Shown: one piece after another, positions 1 to 5,155 of the stretch
How positions within the stretch are numbered: position 1 is the stretch's first letter
Layout of the letters: each line of letters opens with the position of its first letter
Assembly (NCBI GenBank): GCA_045587205.1
Contig: JAZNBV010000105.1
Span: forward strand, 1 to 7,440
DNA: 7,440 bases
Source: SIG78 sp045587205
GTDB lineage: Bacteria; Verrucomicrobiota; Lentisphaeria; Victivallales; Victivallaceae
Direction: 5' to 3'
Position numbers and translations under genes: made by a program
The notes under the pieces: model-generated
What the model saw: the letters and a program-made list of their open reading frames with translations, nothing else
Database searches by the model: none
Told to the model about the DNA's origin: nothing

Positions 1-771
1 GGCCAACTCCTTGGCCCACAGAACGACATGGCTACGATCCGACTTCACCGGACCGACGGTAACAGCTGCGGTCGGAACATTCTGCACGGTGCCGCCGCCG
101 GAGGTACGGGCATTCTGGATCAGAGTGATCGGGTGCAGTTCCACCTGACGGGTGGAGAGCTTGCGGTATTCTTCCGGAGTCGGCGGTTCATCCTTGTACT
201 GACCGGCGCGTTTGACGGGGTCGTTGAACGCCCAGTGCTTGGTTTCACCCTGACCGCCCTGCATCAGAAGGCAGCGGGCCTGATCCCAGGACTTGATGTA
301 TTCGGTAGGATCTTCGCTGGGGAAGTGCAGGTTTTCCATCGGCATACGCAGTTCCGGACGGATGCGGTTGAAGCAGAGTTCCATATCCGCTTTGGCAAAG
401 CCCAGCGGGAAGTTCATATCGGCAGCCTTGCCGTCAACCATCCATTCATCCATACCCCAGAAATGGCAGTTCTTGAGGTTGATATCCAGCGCGTTGACGA
501 TTTCAGCAACGATCGGCAGCTGTTCGGTCGGGCCGATGGGGCCGCAGAGACCTACGGGGTTGGAGGGGGTGGCCTGCTTCCAGACCTTCACATATTCCAA
601 TGCTTCTGCAGCATAGAATTCCTGCAAAGTATCGTAGATATTGATCTTGAAGCCGGGGCGTTCGTAACTCTTGAGCGTGTCGATAGTGATTTTTGCCGCT
701 TCATCGAGGATTTCGCGATCCAGCGTCGTGTAGTCCCACCAATCGGGAGAGATCTTGCTGAAAGGTTTCAT
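1..771 (-). CDS. NagB-like glucosamine-6-phosphate isomerase/deaminase family protein (3' end cut by window edge)
   Basis: Reading the minus strand from the ATG at 771-769 gives 257 codons with no stop before the left edge, so the C-terminus is missing. The fold signature is that of glucosamine-6-phosphate deaminase, which converts GlcN6P to fructose-6-phosphate and ammonia in the cytoplasm. It has a phosphate-binding-loop-like GLCGPIGPTEQLP (residues 74-86), HFWGMDEW (103-110, equivalent to the NagB FNMDEY segment that carries the general base Asp) and GGQGETKHWAFNDP (172-185, equivalent to GGIGxDGHIAFNEP). VPTAAVTVG matches the NagB VPxxALTVG strand near the end. In the triad region His179 is kept, but Thr177 stands where NagB has Asp141 and Asp184 where it has Glu148. 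It is therefore a divergent branch and the exact substrate is uncertain. A weak ribosome site (AAAGG on the minus strand) lies just upstream, and the gene is transcribed away from the lipoprotein operon. NagB is normally about 266 residues, so little may be missing. Family assignment is fairly sure; activity is inference. Confidence 0.8.
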   Translation of the reverse strand, partial: MKPFSKISPDWWDYTTLDREILDEAAKITIDTLKSYERPGFKINIYDTLQEFYAAEALEYVKVWKQATPSNPVGLCGPIGPTEQLPIVAEIVNALDINLKNCHFWGMDEWMVDGKAADMNFPLGFAKADMELCFNRIRPELRMPMENLHFPSEDPTEYIKSWDQARCLLMQGGQGETKHWAFNDPVKRAGQYKDEPPTPEEYRKLSTRQVELHPITLIQNARTSGGGTVQNVPTAAVTVGPVKSDRSHVVLWAKELA

Positions 772-803
772 TTTTTCTGCCTTTGTTTGTTTTTATTTTG
801 TTG

Positions 804-833
804 TTTTACCGCAGAGCAGCTCTGCTGATAAAA
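804..833 (-). promoter_or_regulatory. Leader hairpin upstream of the NagB-like gene
   Basis: GCAGAG (811-816) pairs with CTCTGC (820-825) around a 3-base loop. On the minus-strand transcript the stem extends with TTTTATC against GGUAAAA (one G-U pair, one bulged base). It lies inside the predicted leader, about 33-62 bases before the start codon. It is not followed by a U-run in that direction, so it is not a simple terminator. A role in mRNA stability or translation control is possible but unproven. Confidence 0.4.
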
Positions 834-849
834 AGTTACACACCCTATC

Positions 850-877
850 ACTATAACCCAATTACCGGAAAAGTCAA
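850..877 (-). promoter_or_regulatory. Sigma70-type promoter for the NagB-like gene
   Basis: On the minus strand there is a -35 TTGACT (877-872), a 16-base spacer and a -10 TATAGT (855-850). Transcription would start near position 843 and leave a leader of about 70 bases before the ATG at 771. Each hexamer is one base off consensus. Seen in sequence; use as a promoter is inferred. Confidence 0.55.
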
Positions 878-938
878 AGCCTTTATTACTCTTTTTTTAT
901 TAAAAAAGTCTATTTTTGAAAAAAATCTGCTTCAAAAC

Positions 939-967
939 TTGAAAATAATGCTTACAGGTTGTAAAAT
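939..967 (+). promoter_or_regulatory. Sigma70-type promoter for the lipoprotein-tadA-birA cluster
   Basis: There is a -35 TTGAAA at 939-944, an exact 17-base spacer and a -10 TAAAAT at 962-967. Transcription would start near 974, giving a short leader that contains the AAGGAG ribosome site at 983-988. The region upstream (about 885-938) is rich in A/T tracts and could act as an UP element. The only promoter-like match I found ahead of this cluster. Confidence 0.6.
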
Positions 968-997
968 ATGCAGTGAATTATCAAGGAGATTACAGTT

Positions 998-1393
998 ATG
1001 GTCAGAAAGTTTTTTATTCTTATTGCGGCAGTGTTGACCGCAGGACTTGCCGGATGCATCAATCAGGAATCTCAAAAGATGCTGTCGGAAGATATTGAAG
1101 TGCTTACGGTATTTGCGCCGGAAATCAAGGTGCTCAAAAACCGTAGTATCCGGCCCAATTCACAGGAGAAATATCTGGCGGCAAAGCGCCTGGCGGAAGG
1201 AGTGGATTTTTCGCTTACCCGTACTCTGGAAACGCTTGAACAGATATTTGACCCGGCTGATGCGCTGATCACTAAAAGCGTTGAATATGGCGATGAAATC
1301 GCTTTTTACTACAACTATCAGAACAGCTATGTCAGATTCCGCTTCTGGCGCACTAAAAATGTAGTTACTGATTCCGAGGTCAGAATCAAGTGA
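998..1393 (+). CDS. Small predicted lipoprotein of unknown function
   Basis: This 131-residue protein starts with a short basic n-region (MVRK), a hydrophobic core and the lipobox LAGC, with the lipidated cysteine at residue 20. It should be exported by Sec, processed by signal peptidase II and anchored to a membrane. The mature part of about 112 residues has no motif I recognise. It opens with a polar, probably helical stretch and ends in an aromatic/basic beta-like segment (FYYNY...VRFRFWR). The start is well supported by AAGGAG at 983-988, ten bases ahead of the ATG. Its stop codon overlaps the tadA start by four bases (GTGA), so the two are translationally coupled. Residue +2 after the cysteine is Asn rather than Asp, so the E. 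coli-type inner-membrane retention signal is absent. Function unknown; association with tadA and birA may be only operonic. Confidence 0.85.
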   Translation: MVRKFFILIAAVLTAGLAGCINQESQKMLSEDIEVLTVFAPEIKVLKNRSIRPNSQEKYLAAKRLAEGVDFSLTRTLETLEQIFDPADALITKSVEYGDEIAFYYNYQNSYVRFRFWRTKNVVTDSEVRIK

Positions 1394-1881
1394 GAAGTCT
1401 GCTTAACGATGAATATTTTATGCTCCGGGCGCTGGCGGAGGCACACAATGCTTTTGCCGCCGGTGAAGTTCCGGTCGGAGCTGTGGCGGTGCAGGGGACC
1501 AAAATTATCGGCAGAGCGTATAATCAGGTGGAGAGTCTGAAAGATGCCACTGCGCACGCCGAGATATTAGCTCTGACTCAAGCGGCCGCCGCGCTGGGGG
1601 ATTGGCGGATGGAGGATGTGGAACTGTTTGTTACCAAAGAACCCTGTGCTATGTGCGCCGGTGCCTGTGTCAATGCCCGGGTGAAAAGAGTTGTGTACGG
1701 CTTGCCGGATCCGCGCTCCGGTGCGTGCGGGTCGGCGTTGGATATTACCGGTTTTTCCGGAATGCTGTGGAATGTAGAGGTCAAAGGCGGAGTGCTGGCT
1801 GATGAATGCGGTGCTTTGATCAAGGAATTTTTCCGGCAGGTAAGAGCTCGCAAAGATAATCTGCCAAAAGAAGGGCAGTGA
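1390..1881 (+). CDS. tadA: tRNA-specific adenosine deaminase TadA
   Basis: TadA deaminates adenosine 34 of tRNA-Arg(ACG) to inosine in the cytoplasm and is normally essential for decoding. The 163-residue product has the zinc-dependent cytidine/deoxycytidylate deaminase motif in full: HAE at 56-58 (zinc-ligand His and proton-shuttle Glu) and PCAMC at 85-89 (zinc-ligand Cys86 and Cys89). These positions are almost the same as in E. coli TadA. The downstream segment ARVKRVVYG and the DPRSGACGS stretch match the family pattern for tRNA recognition and the C-terminal helix. The GTG start overlaps the lipoprotein stop by four bases, with GAGG at 1376-1379 as a possible ribosome site. The ATG at 1420 would remove about ten residues that fit the family N-terminus, so GTG is preferred. 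Guanine deaminase is a related alternative, but the motif spacing favours TadA. Confidence 0.93.
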   Translation: MRSLLNDEYFMLRALAEAHNAFAAGEVPVGAVAVQGTKIIGRAYNQVESLKDATAHAEILALTQAAAALGDWRMEDVELFVTKEPCAMCAGACVNARVKRVVYGLPDPRSGACGSALDITGFSGMLWNVEVKGGVLADECGALIKEFFRQVRARKDNLPKEGQ

Positions 1882-1886
1882 TTTTT

Positions 1887-2672
1887 ATGCAGGACAGCAC
1901 GATTGGAGATGGCAATATAAAGATAACCATTCTGCGCCTTGCAGAGGTTGATTCTACGAATACTTATGCCAAAGATCATTGCAACGAACTGCCTGACGGT
2001 GCGCTGGTTTGTGCTGATATCCAAACTGCGGGCAGGGGAAGGCTGGACCGGAAGTGGGTTTCAGAAAAAGGTAACTTTTCCGGTACGCTGCTTTTGAAAA
2101 AACTTACCAATCCTTTTCTTGGAACAATGGTTGTATCATTAGCTGCATTGGATGCTTTGAAAGAACTTGCTCCGGAAGCTCCGGTATGGCTCAAGTGGCC
2201 CAATGATTTATATATTGATGAGTGTAAAGTTGCCGGAATACTTTCTGAAACAACCACTGCCAGTGACGGCAAGTGCTGTATAGCTGTGGGGCTGGGAGTC
2301 AATCTTAATTTATCCGCAGATGAAATTGCCGCGATTGACAAGCCGGCAGCCTGTGTCGGAGACGGCAAAATAAATCCTGAAAAATTTGCTTCTGAATTGG
2401 CAAAATACGCCCAAATGTATTATATTATGGGAATAGCCCATAGTGCGGATCTTTTTGATCTGTGGCGCAAACGCAATGATCTTGTAGGTATGGAATTGGT
2501 ATTGGAGCTTGGGAATCAGCAAGTTGCATACGGTACCGCCGCCGGGATAGCTCCGGATGGAGCTTTGGTGATGCGAGATGCTCAAGGCTCAATAAGAAAC
2601 TACTATTGCGGCGATGTCAGCGTGAACCGTCAGTCGGTGCGCAGGGCATTGGAAAAGCGTAAGCGTTCCTGA
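1887..2672 (+). CDS. birA: Biotin--[biotin carboxyl-carrier protein] ligase BirA, monofunctional type
   Basis: BirA makes biotinyl-5'-AMP and attaches biotin to the lysine of carrier domains. With the ATG at 1887 the protein has 261 residues. It carries EVDSTNT (20-26), the GRGRLDRKW biotinyl-AMP loop (49-57), KWPNDLY (103-109) and KVAGIL with the key Lys114, then the small C-terminal SH3-like domain ending in the GDVSVN strand. There is no N-terminal helix-turn-helix, so this is a class I ligase without the DNA-binding repressor domain. An in-frame GTG at 1878 overlaps the tadA stop (GTGA), but the purine-rich AGAAGGG at 1869-1875 is spaced better for the ATG at 1887. The gene is the last of the tadA cluster and sits directly upstream of the oad genes. 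Their alpha subunit has two biotin-accepting lysines and is the likely substrate. Confidence 0.93.
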   Translation: MQDSTIGDGNIKITILRLAEVDSTNTYAKDHCNELPDGALVCADIQTAGRGRLDRKWVSEKGNFSGTLLLKKLTNPFLGTMVVSLAALDALKELAPEAPVWLKWPNDLYIDECKVAGILSETTTASDGKCCIAVGLGVNLNLSADEIAAIDKPAACVGDGKINPEKFASELAKYAQMYYIMGIAHSADLFDLWRKRNDLVGMELVLELGNQQVAYGTAAGIAPDGALVMRDAQGSIRNYYCGDVSVNRQSVRRALEKRKRS

Positions 2673-2714
2673 TTGCAGATTTGAAATTAAAACCAACAAA
2701 TAACAACCGCTGTT

Positions 2715-2739
2715 GATGCAAGGAAAAATCCATTGCATC
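2715..2739 (+). promoter_or_regulatory. Hairpin in the birA-oadG gap
   Basis: GATGCAA (2715-2721) pairs with TTGCATC (2733-2739). The stem continues inward with GGA against TCC across one bulged A, leaving an AAAA loop. It ends about 18 bases before the oadG ribosome site. No U-run follows, so it is not a classic terminator. It could be an mRNA processing or stability element that sets oad expression apart from birA. I see no convincing -35/-10 pair in this 97-base gap. Confidence 0.4.
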
Positions 2740-2769
2740 TTTGGCACACAAAAAAACAAAGGACAGTTT

Positions 2770-3027
2770 ATGTCAGAAAAATTGCAGCTTCTGCTCGACG
2801 GTGTCAAACTCATGGTTATGGGTATGGTTGCCGTGTACGTCTTTCTGATTCTGATGGTATTCCTGATGAATCTCTTGAGCAAACTTCTCGCTCCGCTTGG
2901 CAAGAAAGGTTTTCTGGAACCTGCCGCTCCTGCCAAAAAAGCCGCTCCGGCAAAGAAAGCCGCCGGTAACGATGCCGCGGTTGCCGCGGTTGCCGCTGCT
3001 GCGGTAAAGGCTCATATCAGCAAATAA
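2770..3027 (+). CDS. oadG: Oxaloacetate decarboxylase gamma-like subunit (OadG)
   Basis: This 85-residue protein has one membrane helix (about residues 14-36) close to the N-terminus and then a flexible Ala/Pro/Lys-rich stretch with two APAKKA repeats (54-65). It ends in an alanine-rich, probably helical tail with a single His82. That is the plan of OadG/MmdC-type gamma subunits, which anchor the biotin-bearing alpha subunit to the membrane beta subunit. The start at 2770 is chosen because AAAGGA at 2758-2763 lies six bases ahead of it; an in-frame ATG at 2713 would add an unlikely polar extension and has no ribosome site. It is followed 38 bases later by oadA, in the gamma-alpha-beta order also known from Klebsiella. 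Sequence similarity in this family is low, so the call rests on size, architecture and position. Confidence 0.82.
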   Translation: MSEKLQLLLDGVKLMVMGMVAVYVFLILMVFLMNLLSKLLAPLGKKGFLEPAAPAKKAAPAKKAAGNDAAVAAVAAAAVKAHISK

Positions 3028-3065
3028 CATAACAATATCAAGAATATATAAATCGAGGAATCACA

Positions 3066-5144
3066 ATGAAAAAAATCAGTTTTATGGATTGCTCTTTCCG
3101 GGATGGTTTCCAGTCCTGCGTCGGAGCTCGCGTGAAGACCGAAGACTTCCTGCCCGCTCTGCAGGCTGCCAAGGAAGCCGGTATCGATAATTTTGAAATC
3201 GGCGGCGGTGCCCGTTTCCAGAGTCTTTATTTCTATTGCCAGGAAGACGCTTTTGATATGATGGACAAGTGCCGCGAAGTGGTCGGTCCGGATGTTAATC
3301 TGCAGACCCTCAGCCGCGGCGCCAACGTGGTCGGTCTGATCAGTCAGTCCACTGATATGATCGATCTGCACGCCAAGCTGTTCAAAAAGCACGGTGTTTC
3401 CACCATCCGTAACTTTGACGCTCTCAACGACGTGCGCAACCTGGCGGTTTCCGGCCGCTGCATTGCCAAGCACGGTTGCAAACATCAGGTTACTGTTACT
3501 ATGATGAGTCTGCCCCCCGGCTTGAATGAATCCTATGCTCACACCCCGGAATTTTACATCGACAGCCTGCGCAAGATCCTTGATGACGGTGTGCCGTTCG
3601 ACAGCGTTGCATTCAAAGATGCTTCCGGTACTGCCACTGCGCAGACCGTTTATGAAACCATCAAACAGGCCCGCGCACTGCTGGGTGCTGATGTGACCAT
3701 TCAGTTCCATACTCACGATACTGCCGGCAGTGCTGTTGCCTGCAATATGGCGGCTATCGAAGGCGGTGCCAATATCATCGACCTGGCAATGGCCCCGATG
3801 TCCGGCGGTACCTGCGAAGCTGATATTCTGGTTATGTGGCACCGTCTGCGCGGTACTGAATTCGATATGGGTATCGATCCTGAAAAAATCATCAAGGCTG
3901 AAAAGGTCTTTGAAGATTGTATGAGCAAATACTTCATTCCGCCGGAATCAATGGAAGTCAGTCCCAAGATCATCTTCTCCCCGATGCCGGGCGGCGCTTT
4001 GACTGCCAATACCCAGATGATGCGCGACAACAACTGTCTGGATAAGTACGACGACGCCATCGCCGCGATGCGCGAAGTGGTTGCCAAGGGTGGTTTCGGC
4101 ACCTCCGTTACCCCGGTCAGCCAGTTCTACTTCCAGCAGGCGTTTGCCAATGCTATGCAGGGCCCGTGGAAGAAAATTACCGAAGGTTACGGCAAGATGG
4201 TGCTGGGCTACTTCGGTAAGACCCCGGCCGCTCCGGATCCGGAAATCGTCAAGCTCGCCAGCGAACAGCTGGGCCTTGAACCCACTACTGAAGATGTCCA
4301 CTCCATCAACGACCGCAACCCCAAACTGGGCGTGGCGGCAATGACCAAGCGTCTGGAAGAAGCCGGTTTGCCGGTGACCGAAGAAAATATCTTCATTGTC
4401 GGTACCTGCGACGAAAAAGGTCTGCAGTTCCTCAAAGGCAATAAGCCGATGGGTATCCGTTACAAGGAAGCCGATAAACCCAAGAGCGCTGCCAAGGGCG
4501 GTGCCTACACTGCAACCGTTGACGGCAAAGCTGTGGCGGTCAAAGTTGATGCCAATGGCGATACCTACACTGCTACAGTCAACGGCAAAGCTTACAAAGT
4601 CAACGTTGCCGAAGGTACTGCTGTTCCGGTTGCCTCTGCTGCTCCGGCTGCCGGCGGTATCCACGAAATCAAAACCCCGCTTCCGGGTACCGTTGTCAAG
4701 CAGGTCGTTGCTGTGGGCGACACCGTTGCCGAAGGCGATGTGATCCTGATTATGGAAGCTATGAAAATGGAACAGGAAATCAAGGCTGATAAGGCCGGTG
4801 TCATTGCCAGTCTGCCCGCTGAAGCCGGTGCAGTGCTTGCTGCCGATGATGTTGTTGCCACCATCACTGTTGAAGGTGCAGCTCCGGCTGCCGCCGCAGC
4901 AGATGCTCCTGCCGCTGCCGGAGCCGCCGGTGGTCACGTTATCAAGACCCCGCTTCCGGGTACCGTTGTCAAGGTGGTTGCGGCTGCCGGTGACACTGTT
5001 GCCGAAGGCGATGTGATCCTGGTTATGGAAGCTATGAAAATGGAACAGGAAATCAAGGCTGATAAGGCCGGTACCATTGCTTCTATCGAAGTCGAAGCCG
5101 GTGCAGTGCTTGCCGCCGATGATGTTGTTGCCACAATGGAATGA
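3066..5144 (+). CDS. oadA: Oxaloacetate decarboxylase alpha-like subunit with two tandem biotinyl domains
   Basis: This 692-residue cytoplasmic subunit would transfer a carboxyl group from a 2-oxo acid, probably oxaloacetate, to biotin. Residues 4-260 form the HMGL-like carboxyltransferase barrel. Asp8 and the HTH at 215-217 are the expected metal ligands, R12-D13-x-x-Q16 is present, and Lys184 (FKDASG) is at the place of the carboxylated lysine. Residues about 280-460 are the conserved PycB/OadA domain (FSPMPGGALTANTQM, TPVSQFYFQQAF). A linker with two YTATV-GKA motifs (481-519) leads to biotinyl domains at about 531-601 and 622-692, each with MEAMKMEQ (biotinylated Lys567 and Lys658). Most relatives have one such domain. 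The barrel also differs from textbook OadA: DGFQS replaces DAHQS, and GGGARFQSLYFY replaces GGATFD-type residues. I have a general memory of similar divergent sequences in Epsilonproteobacteria. GAGGA at 3055-3059 supports the start. Its stop overlaps an ATG upstream of the oadB start. Pyruvate carboxylase subunit B is the alternative, but oadG and oadB argue for decarboxylase. Confidence 0.88.
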   Translation: MKKISFMDCSFRDGFQSCVGARVKTEDFLPALQAAKEAGIDNFEIGGGARFQSLYFYCQEDAFDMMDKCREVVGPDVNLQTLSRGANVVGLISQSTDMIDLHAKLFKKHGVSTIRNFDALNDVRNLAVSGRCIAKHGCKHQVTVTMMSLPPGLNESYAHTPEFYIDSLRKILDDGVPFDSVAFKDASGTATAQTVYETIKQARALLGADVTIQFHTHDTAGSAVACNMAAIEGGANIIDLAMAPMSGGTCEADILVMWHRLRGTEFDMGIDPEKIIKAEKVFEDCMSKYFIPPESMEVSPKIIFSPMPGGALTANTQMMRDNNCLDKYDDAIAAMREVVAKGGFGTSVTPVSQFYFQQAFANAMQGPWKKITEGYGKMVLGYFGKTPAAPDPEIVKLASEQLGLEPTTEDVHSINDRNPKLGVAAMTKRLEEAGLPVTEENIFIVGTCDEKGLQFLKGNKPMGIRYKEADKPKSAAKGGAYTATVDGKAVAVKVDANGDTYTATVNGKAYKVNVAEGTAVPVASAAPAAGGIHEIKTPLPGTVVKQVVAVGDTVAEGDVILIMEAMKMEQEIKADKAGVIASLPAEAGAVLAADDVVATITVEGAAPAAAAADAPAAAGAAGGHVIKTPLPGTVVKVVAAAGDTVAEGDVILVMEAMKMEQEIKADKAGTIASIEVEAGAVLAADDVVATME
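4506..4622 (+). repeat. Duplicated linker motif inside oadA
   Basis: Two copies of a segment of about 20 codons lie head to tail, with starts at 4506 and 4566 (a 60-base period). The first encodes YTATVDGKAVAVKVD and the second YTATVNGKAYKVNV. The second resembles the VNGKAY strand that usually precedes the single biotinyl domain of OadA. The DNA is clearly related but has diverged more than the downstream biotinyl repeat, so this looks like an older or separate duplication. Confidence 0.65.
4668..5135 (+). repeat. Near-identical tandem duplication of the biotinyl-domain coding sequence in oadA
   Basis: Segments 4668-4862 and 4941-5135 align at a constant offset of 273 bases (91 codons). They include exact identity over 50 bases (4750-4799 with 5023-5072), 27 bases (4674-4700 with 4947-4973) and 24 bases (4726-4749 with 4999-5022). 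Third-codon positions are shared too, which points to recent duplication or ongoing gene conversion. The intervening spacer (about residues 603-622) is an alanine-rich flexible linker. Confidence 0.9.
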
Positions 5145-5155
5145 GGTATTTTACA

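Noticed and set aside
28..828. Long open frame on the plus strand opposite the NagB-like gene
   Set aside because: It mirrors the minus-strand gene, which has clear family motifs, a promoter and good codon use. The plus-strand protein has no recognisable domain and no ribosome site.
888..909. T-run/A-run inverted repeat between the divergent promoters, considered as a bidirectional terminator
   Set aside because: It has almost no G+C in the stem and lies upstream of both promoters, so an A/T-rich UP-like spacer explains it better.
2673..2710. Possible promoter (TTGCAG or TTGAAA) ahead of oadG
   Set aside because: Neither hexamer has a matching -10 at normal spacing, so a promoter cannot be claimed.
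3948..4937. Long minus-strand open frame opposite oadA (about 329 codons)
   Set aside because: It arises from the biased codon use of oadA; its Gly/Ser/Phe-rich product mirrors the repeats, and the plus strand encodes an obvious enzyme.
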